In this document: positions 12,125-24,800 of the stretch, in pieces
Numbering within the stretch: the stretch's first letter is position 1
Layout: every line of letters begins with the position of its first letter
Assembly: GCA_030847615.1 (NCBI GenBank)
Contig: JAUMIR010000002.1
Location: 196,213,809 to 196,277,808, forward strand
Source: Gambelia wislizenii
Taxonomy: Eukaryota; Chordata; Lepidosauria; Squamata; Crotaphytidae
Reading direction: 5' to 3'
Length of the DNA: 64,000 bases
Position numbers and translations under genes: made by a program
Notes under the pieces: generated by a model
The model's input: only the letters and a program-made list of their open reading frames with translations
What the model was told of the DNA's origin: nothing
The model's database searches: none

Positions 12125-12841
12125 TATACATGTCAAGGTATTGCTTTATTTAAAGACAGATCAATGTAGTGTCCACACAAAAATCAAGTTAAATTTCACT
12201 AATTTCCCCTGATTTGAACAGCTACAAAAATAAGAATGTACTTGAGTCTGCCACTTAACAGTACTGTTAAAAAGATGAAAATCCTGCAATTTTCTCATAG
12301 GAAAAAAAAGGGTACAGCAGCCACAGGGATCTATAGTTACATATATTATTTCATTCAAGATTTTTTTTAAAAAAAATTATTCTAAAATATGCCTCTATTA
12401 ATACCCATTACATTTTTTAAAAAAAATGTACAAAAAATAATCAGAGGTAACAACATTTATTTAAAAAAAAATCTGCTAGCAAAGCAGCAATATTTATAAT
12501 TTAAAACCCATCCCAGTAGAAATCTTTCCAAAAAATTTGTGCAAACATTTGAGGAACTGCAAAAAACAATATAATATCCAGAGGCATGAAGGAAAAGAGG
12601 CCAAGGGAACCGTTCCAAACTCAAGAGAGCCAGGAAGGCTTTGGACGAGGCACTGTGAAGGCAAGGAGGAACCGGCGCATGGAGTGACCAAGCAAGATTT
12701 AGCCCCGTAATTCAATTCAAGGCCATGGTCAGTGGAGGCCTCTCCCCAACAGATAGATGCTGGACTCGCAGTCAGTAGTGTTATGGCATTTTTTCCAAAT
12801 GCCAGGCATCACAGCAACATGGCCAAAGCACAATCATTCTG
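12125..12841 (-). CDS. LLGL2: LLGL2 window exon 23: predicted last coding codons plus 3'UTR
   Basis: The acceptor has a good pyrimidine tract (ctattttctctttccag). In the phase left by exon 22 it gives about 20 more residues ([18 protein letters not shown] and two more) and a TAA at 12,781-12,783. The total would be about 1,020 residues, the normal size, but the tail does not resemble the mammalian tail (SYGDWHSHR...). A different frame would give [10 protein letters not shown] and a stop. About 650 bp of AT-rich 3'UTR follow, to a polyadenylation signal. Exon position is fairly sure; the tail sequence less so, since another small exon could lie between 12.85 and 15.18 kb. Confidence 0.65.
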
Positions 12842-15800
12842 CTGGAAAGAGAAAATAGCACAGTTCACTTTATACAGCCTGAAGAGAGAATGCCTTCATT
12901 GCTAACTATAAAATAATACTGGCTAAGCAGGAGTCACAACAGAATACTGTTGTGCAAGGCCATTTTTGTACATCATTTTTGCAGATCTGCTAACCTCTGT
13001 GCTACACCACTGGTAGCAGCTGGAAAAGAGCATCCTACTATAGCCATGGTGGGCAACATGTGGCCATCCAGATCTAGCCAGACTTCAGCTCCCATCATCC
13101 TTCATTTTTGGCTCTGCTGGCTAGAGTTTGTGGGAGTTGCAGTCCAACAACATCTGGAAGACCCCTCTTCCAATATACCCAGCAAGGCCTACCTATACAG
13201 CATGTAACTTAGCAGAATGGAATTTGGCTGTATGAATGCCTAGCCTCTGTCAGAACTGTTTCACTATTGCTAAACGATGTTGAGAATGAAGCCAGACCAA
13301 ATATGCCATTCTGCCTCCAAAAACTAGTGTTTTTCAATACAGAGCCTTCAGAGAGCTGGACTGAAGTCCAGTCCTAGCTGATCTTGGTTGGGGAGGTGAC
13401 TGGAGAGGAGGAAATTAGGTCAGTCAAAAAGCTAGATTAGTACTGTTGGCTTATGCAGTGAAGTCTGGCCAAGTTCCCAGCTGCAGCTTACTTTGAAGGG
13501 AGAAATTTGTGTGTGGGAGGAAAGTGGAAATTAAATCCTTCTTTGCCAGACAATCTTTTTACAGTGGTGATTAGGAATGGTAGCAGCAGAGAAAGACTCT
13601 GAAAGGCATTATTGGCAGCTAACAGCCCAAGAATTACCACAAGGTTGGTGTGACTACAAAAAAATCAGCATTTATGGTTTGAGGATAGCTTCTGTGCCCC
13701 CTCTCAAGGCTGGAAACAGATTAACATTTTGCTAAAACTGGGTCTGATTTGTCAAAACCAGGATCTGGTTTTGTTTTGATAAGAAACTATGCTTTATGGA
13801 AACCACAATTCTCCAGTATTCAGGTAAAATGGAAAACCGTTGTTATGTCATCGCTCCTGTGTACACCTCAGTTTCTTTTAAGTCAAGATATGTCCACCTA
13901 CCTCCTCCATTACTTAGTCTGTGTCCTACTTGGATTTTTCGTGAATTTCTGTCACCATAACTGCTGCAAAGATATTGAACAAGTTGTCATATGGTGTTTA
14001 TTTTGTTATTTTGGGTTCCACAATCTTCTTCATCAAAATCTAATACAGTGCGACCTCTGTATCTACTGGGGTTTGGTTCCAGGTTCCCTGTGGATACCAA
14101 AATCTGTGGATGCTCAAGTCCCATTATATACAATGGCACAGTAAAATGGCAAAATCAAGGTTTGCTTCTTATATATTTTTTAATATTTTCAAGCTGTGGA
14201 TGGTGAAATCTGTGGATGCCAAATCTGTGGATACAGAGAGCTGATTGTAGCAAACAATGGCCTAGAATGAATTGCTAATCACACTAAACCCACTGAATAT
14301 ATGGGTTTTACATTCATGTTGGGTTAACTTTAAGCAACTGATTCAAAAGGTCCATTCTAGTTGGAAAAAGCAATTGTATTTAGGATGGTGCATTACAACC
14401 AAGGGCCTTTTCATACTACCCAGTTGTACTGATATGATTCCACTTTAGCTGTCATGACAACTTCAAAGGGAATCCTGGGATTTACAATTTAGAATTCTTG
14501 GAGAGTTTTGGTGCCTTTCCAAACTACAAACCCCAGGATCCCACAGGAAGCACTCATGGCAGTTAAAGTAGAATTTTAGAAATATAATTATGTAGCGTGA
14601 GGATCCATGAAACTCTAAACGTTAAGGTAGAAGAAGCTGAGCTCCTTTTGAGAAGTAAGCATTACATCTGTAAGGCAACAAAGTGACTGGCAAGAGCCCA
14701 GTTCAATACATATTTCTTCTACTTTGTTTTCATTAGATATATACACAGTTGCTATTTACTTATTGAAACATTTATGATCCTGACCCAAAGGGCCCCAAAA
14801 ATACTTTAAAAACAATCCTAACCCTAACCCCTCTCCAAAGAACTCTGACCCACATTTAATATGTCTTAAACTATTCACAAAACAGGGATAGGACGTGTAC
14901 AGCCCTAACCCAAATAAGCTTGAAATACTTTTAATTAGAATTTAGAAAAATAATCTGCCCATCAACACCCATTTCAAATCTCCTACATCCAGAACTGTAA
15001 GATCAGTTCAAAAAATTGAGAATGTGAAGGAAGCCCTTGAACAAAAAACACTGCTCAGCATTTCAGGTTTGCTAAAGTGGTATTTTTAGATCTCCCTGGT
15101 CCTTTCTCTCTTTCCTTTCTCTCACTGGAAGATACATCCCAAGGCCCCAACAGAAATAAATGGAAGCCTGAGTGTAGAACACTCACCTTCTTCCACTTTC
15201 CAGAGTGCTTTGGATTTCCTTCAGAACATCTGAAAGGGGAAATGAGGAAGGCAGTCAAGATAAGTGAATGCACATATTGCTTAGCAGTGATGATTCAAGA
15301 ACCTGCACTGTTCCCACTGTGTTCCTTTGGAACTGCCTCTCCCAGGGTGAACAGGTTACCTACACCACAGACAGCTGACATAACTTCAGCCATTGCCACA
15401 GAGCTATCAGAGCTTATCAAATTTTATCTCCAGTGAATGGTACTTGTCACATTAAGTTCACCATCCCATACACCAGCTTTGTGCTTTGAATACAGTTCTG
15501 CAAATAGTTAAAATTTGAGACATTTTTTAAAAAAAATTATTTTATTTGCTACTCAGGCTAAATGAATTAAGGCAATAATTTTGCTACAGAATTACCAGTG
15601 CTTTGCAACTGATTTATTGAGGGCAACACCAAACTTTAAAAAAAAATTACCAGACATTATTGGGCTTGCTTTGCTCAGATTGTACCTGAGAAAGAATTCT
15701 AATATGGCCTGAAAGTCTGTAAGTTTAAAACATCTAGAATTAGAGAGAAGGAGAGAAAGATGGAATTGAATGTCACAGCAACAGCCAGGCAGATACATAT

Positions 15801-18800
15801 GCAAAGCTAATGTACTTAACCATCTGATCTGCAAAACACTTTACAATTTTGGGTTTCCTCTTATAAACAGCCCTATGTGGCATGTCATCATTTTTCTCGT
15901 TCTATGAATTTGTAAGTAATGATGAGACAGTAATGTTTTTGAGACCATACTGTGTGCCTTTAGTGGAGAGCAGATAGATCAGGTCTCAATGTGTAAATAA
16001 CATCCATTGACCTCAGAAGGGCTGCTTGAAATGGATACTATCTGAACACTGAAGAGCAGTTACCAGGTGGCAATGGGCAGCTATACACATACACGGTTTA
16101 TAAATACAATCTTTGCCTATTGAGGAACATTAACTAACTCCTTTCTTGTCTAATTTAGTAAAACCCACAAAAACAGCATCCCAAAGTTATATGGGTGCCA
16201 GTGCAGAACCCCATGGCTAGATCCGCACTAGCAAAGAGTTTCAGGCTGATTCATGCCGCTGCCCCCATCCCCAAATGCTGATCTCACCACCCCATAACAC
16301 AAAGGAGGTCATGTTCATCTCACTCTCATCATTGAGCAGAGCATGTTCCATCAGTCTGCCAGGTGTCTTCTCTGAAAGACAAATTGTAAGAAAGGTTAAA
16401 GCAGCCAATCCCCCAAGTACCAAAACAGGATCCTGGAAATCTAACATCTTATCCAACCCAGCAGAAAAATTAGGACTCTTAGGATTAGCACATCCTGTTC
16501 TAGAACCTGTTAAAAGTTCTATGAAGAGGCAAGAGATTCCCCTGTCTTCTGATAACACCTTATTGCTCTAAATGAGTTTAGAATCTAAAATGAGCATTTA
16601 CTGCTCAGACTGTTAAAAACATCCAGAAAATACTTTGAACTGTGCCAGAAAACAAACAAACATGATGCTCTAAGTACTGGCAAGATATATTTCTTCTTAT
16701 CAGTGGGAGTCAGCAGCTTTTTGGCTATATCCTGATCCAGGTATGAATTCTGGAACTGAATTGTTTTCATAAACTGTGTTGTTAGAGTAATCTATTTTTT
16801 TAAAATATATTTTTATTAATTTTATAATCATACATTACATTATCCAATCAATACTTAGTTCGTATAACACATAAAATTACTATAAACATCGCAATTTTTC
16901 TATTAACTAATTTCAAAAGTTAGCATAGATTCTTTACTATAATTCTATTCAAAAATATTAATTCCCCTACCCCCCACACCTCAGTGCTCCCCTTCACCGG
17001 AGCCATTATCCCTTACCTAATCTTTCCAGAATCTCATTTCTTCTCGTGGAGGTAACCTCCCATCTTTTGTCTGTAATACTTTTTTAACAAATACTTTCCA
17101 AATTTTATCAAAATCACTTTCTTTCCAACTTCCTCTTCTTACTTTAATTCTACATGTTAACTTATCATTTATTGCCATTTTCCAAACGTCTTTATACCAC
17201 TCCTCCACTTGTACATTTATTTGCATTTTCCAATGTCTTGCTATAATTAATCTTGCTGCCCTTAATAAATTTGTTATTAAATCCTTTTCTGCTTGGTTCC
17301 CATTCTCTCCATTATACATTGACATCAATACTATGCTCGGTTTCCTTTCTATATTTCTATTCAGAATATTCTCTATTTCTATAAAAACCATTTCCCAAAA
17401 CTGCTGTACAAATTTACAATTCCACCACATATGCATATATGTACCTATTTCTTGACAACCTCTCCAACAATATTTAGAGTTATTCTTATCAATATTATGC
17501 AATCTTGCTGGTGTCAAATACCATCTCCTTATTATTTTATAATAATTTTATTTTATCTGTATCAACATATTTTTTAGATGTCTTTGTTTCCATATCTTAT
17601 CCCATTCATGATCTCCAATTTTTTGTTTCAAATCTTCCTCCCATATTCTCCTTAAATATTCCCTTTGTCTTTTTTATCCTTATTTATCAATATTTTATAT
17701 AATTCACTTGTAATACCTTTCAAACTTTCATTATCATCCCTCTTTTCACCTAATTTTGTAAATTCCCTTGTTTCTTTATGATTCTTTTTCCAATTTTTAA
17801 TCCATTGTTCTAACTGTATGCAATTAAACCATGAAATTTTCATTCCACATAATTTCTCTCTTATACTCCTTTTCTCATTCATCCATCCTATCCATCCCTC
17901 TATTTTATCTAGTCCTCTTTTCTTTAATTCCTTTCCCATTTTTTCCTTCAAATTATTTGGGAATTTTCCATTATAACTGGTGTTAATACTGAATCAATAG
18001 GCAAAAATTCTCTCTTATATTTATACCATATTTCCCATATATTTTGCAGAACTGAGTTCTCAATTCCTTTAATTTCCTTTTTTGTAAAATTATCAAAAAA
18101 TACGTTCCATATTCTCTTTTCTATTCTTCCTGTTTCTATCTCTAACCATTCTATATCCCCCTGTCCTACAATTCCTTCTATAACATATCTCAATTGATTG
18201 GCTTCATAATATCCTTTTATTTTGGGAAGACCAAGTCCTCCCTCCTTCTGTGATATATACCAAAATAATTTATTTAATCTTGTCCTTTCCCCTCCATTAC
18301 AATATTTATTCAACATATTTTGCCATTTTTTCAGTTCTACTTCTAATATTTTTATTGGTAACATTCTAAACAAAAAATTTAGTTTAGATAATATTTTCAT
18401 TTTAACTAAAGCTACTCTTCCAAACCATTATAGTTGAATATTTTTATATTCTTCCAACTTCTTTTCCATTTCTTTCCTTAGGACCATAATATTTTTCTCT
18501 TCTAGTTCTTTTAAATCTTTTGTAATATTTATTCCTAAATACTTAATATTACTTTTTAATCTTACTTCTAATTTTTTCTCTTTTACAAATATATTTTCTT
18601 CTTCCTTAGTATAGTTAAACAACATCATATCTGATTTGTTCCAATTAACCTGTAAGCCTGTCATCTCCCCAAATACTTTTAAATGTTCTTTAATTTTTTC
18701 TATTCCGTTAATCAATTCCTTAATTGTTAGCAATGTATCATCACCAAACAAGCTTATCTTATGTTTTGTTTCTAATCCAATTCCTTCTATACTATTATCA

Positions 18801-21800
18801 TTTCTTATCACATTTGCTAGAATTTCTATTACCATTGCAAACAATATTGGAGAAAGTGGGCAACCTTGTCTTGTTCCTCTTGTTATTTTTATTTCTCTTG
18901 TTATTCCATCATTAACCATCACTATAGCTGTGTTATGGGAATACAATTGATCTATTAATCCTCTAAACCTCTTCCCCATTCCAAATTCTTTCAATATTAT
19001 TTTTAATGTTGGCCATTCTGCACAGTCAAATGCTTTAAATATATCTAATGCTAATATCCCTGCTTTTACTTTTGTTTTGCCGATTATATGTATTTTATTT
19101 AACATCCTTCCTATTAAATTTGACATTTGTCTTCCTTTCACAAATCCACATTGGTCCTTTAATATATATTTATACATACAACTATTCATTCTCTTTGCCA
19201 TTATTGCTGATAATAATTTTGCATCTTGATTTATCAATGATATAGGCCTGTATGATCCAGGGTCCATATTATCAATGATTGTTGCCATGATGGAGGGACT
19301 TTATCTCCTGTTATTATATAATTCTAATAATTTAGGTATTAACTTCTTTTTAAATACTTTCTAATAATCTGGTCCTAACCCATCCATTCCTGGAGCTTTC
19401 CCACTTTTTAAATTATTTATTGCTTCCTCTACTTCCATTTTTGTAACTGGTTTTTCTAATAAATCCCTATCTTCCTCTTCTATTTTAATCTTCCAATTTT
19501 CCCCTACATACTTTTCTATTTGTTCCACTGATTTATTCCCTGACTGGTACAGGTCTTTATAAAACTCCTCAAAAATTGTTAGTTTTTCCTTCATTGTTCT
19601 ACACATTTTACCTGTTTTATTTCTAATCCCATTTATCATATTTTCCATTTTCTTCTTCTGTGTGGATCTAGCCAACAAGAGTAATCTAACCTGGATGCTA
19701 ATTTAGTTTACTAACCAGAGCACTAAGTCAACAAGAGAATGTCTGTACATTCAGTTTTAGTTACCTTCTCCATGTGGATCACCAGAACTCCATCTTGATT
19801 CCTTGCTGCAGCAGAGAACAAGGAGGGGTGGGGTGAAAAGAGCCAGTAAAACAAACAATCATAAATGAATTGCTGTTCTGGATTAGGCAGTCCTAGGCAC
19901 AACTGACCTATTCCTAGGCTCACAGCAAGTTGAATTTAATTGAAGTCAGAGCTAATCTACAGCACCTAGAACAACCATCTCTGGAAACTGGCCTAAGCAA
20001 CAAGGAAAGACATGCATGCTTGGTTCATACAGCACTATTCTGAAGGGTATTTGTTGGCTCTAACATTTAAGATACCAAAGACATGTGAATAGAACAGTTT
20101 TAACGTAAACCTAATTCTTACAGTGTTGGGAAATTACATCTGAATTATACCACTTCAAATTTTAGAGGGAGATTCACGTGAAAGAATTGTTGTTACGGTT
20201 AACAAAATTACCCTTGCATGTAGAGAGGAAGCTAAAAGCCTTCTCCATGCCATGCTAACTTTCTTCAAACAATGATGCTATCTATCTATCTTTGGTGAGA
20301 CCACACTGTAGTGTGAAATAGTATAGGCCTTGACACAGAGCTGGGAGATTACTTTTGTGGGCAGACAGAATAGCCACATTTTACTGCCTTAAGATTTTTG
20401 CTACTGCCTGTTTCCATTCCTTCTGGAACATTTTTTTTTTAAAAACCCAGAACCCATCACAGAAAAATCTTAGCAAAATGAAACTGAGCATTTCTGGGGT
20501 TTTACTTCTCATTTTCAATAAGGATAATGAATGGAAAGGGGAAGATGGGCAAATACTACCAACAAGCTGGTGTGGCATGGTAGGGGAGGGGAGGGCAAAC
20601 AGGCATTGCCAGACAGGGCAGGTATATGGAGTGGCAGGAGAACTCCAGAATCTCCCTTGCTGCAGTATCCCCATGGGTACATGTGCGTGACAAATTCTAC
20701 AAGAGACAGAGCAATTAAAATCGGAGTGTTGCTCTTCTGCAAGGGCATCTCTTCCAAGCATAACAAAAAAGGCTAGCTGACTAGGCCAATGAAAACTCTG
20801 TAAGCATTCGTACTTGGATTTCCTTGAAGCATTCTCCATGGCTGATGGGCTGTGAACACAGCGGTTGCCTGTGCTTTCAGGTGTATTTATTAGACATCGC
20901 GGTTCAACCAGCCACTTTGGGGAAAGGGAAAATCTCTCAAACTCTGAAGGGGAAATGAGGTAGAACCCTGTGTAGATGAAGAAATGAAAGTTGTTCAGAT
21001 ACAGACACAGCAAAATATGAAAGAACTAGATTTCTTAAAAGGCATTTACACAGAGTATTCCCACCCATGGCTTCAAACCTGTACACAGCTATTTGGAAAA
21101 AAGTGCAATGGAGCAAAGTGGGCCTAAATTCAAAGCAAGCTTACAATGTTGTGACTGAAAGGGGTTTTTGAAAGATCTAGTGTCTAAAATTTGTTGGATG
21201 ATCTACAGACATACTCTTATGGATGGACAAATCCAGACATTTATGTACATGTCCACACCTGATGCAATGCTTCCTCAAGGGGGCATGCTTGTGTTCCTTT
21301 CAAAAAGCTGGTTTTAAATTAAGATGTTTAAATATTAAAAGAGAAGTAGTCCTGAGATATAACATGTACCTCATGAGGAACAATTCAAAGTATGGCTGGA
21401 GTTTATTGCAAAAGCTGGTAAAGCATCCCCCAATTATGTACTTTCTTTTAGTTCATTTCCCTAGTGTTTTGCAGAGAGGAGGTTTCTCCCATCCTCTCAT
21501 ACATAATGTCTTAATTGGCAGTCAAGAGATAAAAAGGTTTCAAAGATTTAATGTAGCTGAGCTGGGCAACCTAAGGATGGCCGTCTTCTTACCTTGCCCG
21601 TATCTTGTGAATACACAGGAAGCAATGCCGCTTACATCTTCTTTGCGGATACAGGGATAACGCACTTGGATTTTGAGTGAAGGCAGGGAGACAATCTGGA
21701 TGTCTCCCAGGTTTGTCAGAACAGCCAGAGCATTCTCACTGTACTCAGTCTTACAGCTGGCAAAGCTGGCAACGGAGACTTTCCGCACCCGGCAACCTTC

Positions 21801-24800
21801 CAGGGCTGTCAGTTTGAGCTTCAGTTTGGAGCTGACCTTAGGCAATGTGAAAACCTGCCAGTGCAAACAAGCTACATGTTACTCTTCCTCTATACAGGAG
21901 TCCCCCAACTCTACCTCTAATCACTCTGTACTGAGACAGCATGTTTAGTTTGACTTCCAATTGGAAGTTACAGCCTCTCCCCCTCTTCAGCAGCATTAAT
22001 AACAAGCCTGGATTTCTTAAAGCAGTGAGCAAGTAGCTAACCTTTACAGTGTTTGACTGCTGTATACAAGACTATATAGTTCTATGACCGGCAGGCAATG
22101 AAGTTTTTGTATATGGACAGGATAAGCTATGTCTGATTCTCACTGCCTGCTAACACCTACCCTGCCATACACACAATCGAAGGACTGGTTTGTGGTCAGA
22201 ATCTTGGTTTTTCCTTCTTGGCCTGACTCTGTCCCTTTCTGGGGAAGCCTGTTGAACAACCCTCCAGCAGTCTGAATGTATGCATGGAAAGGATATAAAA
22301 AACACAAAGCTAGAGATAAAAAAGAGAGAGAGAGAATGGTAGGAAACTCTGGGGTGCACAAAGAAGCTTCAAGGCTCTTAGATGCTTATTTCAAGTCTAA
22401 AGGCAACCTTCACCACTGGGTGTAACTGAATGTTGCTCTTGAGCAGAATTTGGAAAAGTTATTTTTTCAGACTACAACTTACAAAATTCTCCTGTCAGCA
22501 TGCCCTTTGGGGAGTTACAGTTCAAAAACCTCCCAGAGGGCCTTCTCTGCTGCTGCTCCCAGATTATGGAATGGCCTGCCGGACGAGATCCGTCTTATTA
22601 CCACCTTAGACAGCTTTAAAAAAGCTGTCAAGACGGATCTTTTCCGGCAGGCCTTTCCTGAATAATTATCCCAGCCCAAGACTCAGCTGCCCTTTCTAGG
22701 CTACGATTGTATGTTTTAAATTTTTTTTTCTTCTAATTTATACATATTTTAATTAATGCATGTTTTTAATCCTTTGTAATTTAATATTATTTTAAGGGGT
22801 GGGTGGGCTAGGGTATTGTGAGTATGGGGTTTTTATATTGTAAGCCGCCCCGATTGCGTTGCAGAGGGGCGGGATATAAATAAAATTTTATTATTATTAT
22901 TTTATTAAAATAGCTTTCCAGGCCCTGCCCAAATGTGAGCAAGTTTGGGGAGGTAACCTTGAGAGGAAAAACAATCTCCCCAGATGTTCTGTGCTGTATG
23001 CCAGAAGGTAAGGAGCGTGCACAAACACACGCTCGCACGTGCAAGCATGCACACCCCAGTATTGTTACCTTAAATTGTTCCTCAGACACCACAAGAAGCT
23101 GATGGCTACTTTGCATGTTGGGGCTCTTGGAGAGATCATGTGCAACTTCCAGGGGCTCTGGGAGTGGTGTGCTCTGGCCATCCAGAACAACAATGCCGAC
23201 AACAGGAGCTCTGTGCATGAGCTGGATCTCTTTGGCTGGGGAGAGAGGAAGAGTCATGCCTAAATCTCATAGAAACAAAGCCAGAGGCTGGCTCCTGAGA
23301 GGTACCAGCTCAACTGGGGGCTCTTCATGCCACAACCTCTTCTGCTAGTGGATTTCTGGGTAGAACACAACTGCTGTCCTATGCTTGGGACTCTGCAACA
23401 CATTCATACAATTATGAATGGTCCGTGACACTAAGGAGACTTAGTTTCACTCCACTCAGCCACAAAGCTCATCTTGGGCCAGTCACAAGGTTGTTGCAAA
23501 AGATTTTTTTTTTTTTTTGCCACATTTGCTAATATGGTTGGAGTGGGGGGAGACAGCTGAGTCACATATGCTACCTTGAGTTCCAGGAAAAAATGATTGG
23601 GATATAAATGTAATTAATACATAACATTTAAAAGTGAATGAGTTCAGATGGAGAAAGGCAGGAGGGTAAGAACTATTCACGCTGCAATACCCAAGAGAAC
23701 CCAAAGAATTATTTCCTGCAGGTGCAGAAAAAAGGCATTTAACAAACACTGTTACCATTTGGGCAAGACAGCTATGAAAAAGTACTTCATTTTCAGATGT
23801 TTCACTAAATTAGAGGTGTGCAACATCAGACGATGTTTAACTAGAATTCCCATGATCTCTCATCATTGAATATAATGGCTGATGGAAGCTGAAGTCCTAC
23901 AGCATCTGGAGGGCCACATTTCCCCCAGACCTATATGATCCTCATTAACTCTCCACACCTACTTTATCCAGGTGGATTTTCTAGATTTCTGTGACCAGTG
24001 AGAATTCCTTTGAAAACAGGGCTTTGATTTGTTTTACAGTGACTGGTCAGCCAGCTGAAGGACCATTCCAGTAAAGCAGAAGGGTTAAAAGCACTTGCCC
24101 AAGTTCATAATCATATCACTTTCAGGTAGGTGTGTATAAGCTATTTTCTCCAGGACACTGCATTATCTAGGAGTAGCAGTCATCATCAGTCCCAGCAAAG
24201 TCAGGGACTTAAACAGCTATTAAAAGAAACATTTGGGAGCTGGTACAGTACTGTAGCCAGTGGCTTTTAGCTTTGTTCTTACAGAATATGGACAATGCTT
24301 CTGACACATTGTGACATTCAGCACACAAGTCATACCTATACAGCAAGGGAGTCCATTTCCTGCTAATAGGAATGGATGAAATCTTTGCTGGGGTTTTTGA
24401 TTCTTTAATCACCACCATGGCATTTCAACCTAATTTTAGGGGCTTCCATTTAGCTCTGTCAATATCCATTTCTAGAAGAGCCAGTGTAGGGTAGTGGTTT
24501 GAGTACTTGATTAAGTTTGAATTCCCAGTCAGTCATGGAACCCCCCTGGGTGATCTTGGGCAAGTCACACTCTCTCAGCGGTAGAGGAAATTAATGGCAA
24601 ACTCCTCTGAACAGATCTTGCCAAGAAAACCCTATGACGTGGAGACACATAACAAGAGATATTGATTTTTACTCTTCACTGACCCTGCTCTGCTCTGACT
24701 GGCTCATCCATTCTTCTCTCAGCTGGAGGAACACGCAGACAGAAGGCATATACTGTACCCCCATTTGTACCTGCCCACAAAGAGGGACTGTGCCGGGAAC

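Noticed and set aside
13749..14144. 131-codon plus-strand ORF
   Set aside because: Runs into a Tigger-like MITE and has no protein-like pattern.
14815..14832. Interstitial telomere repeat (CCTAACCCTAACCC)
   Set aside because: Only about two units; too short to mean anything.
15077..15436. 119-codon plus-strand ORF
   Set aside because: Antisense shadow of LLGL2 exon 22 and its intron.
20381..21013. Long 210-codon minus-strand ORF
   Set aside because: Only its first part is LLGL2 exon 19; the rest is intron read through past the donor.
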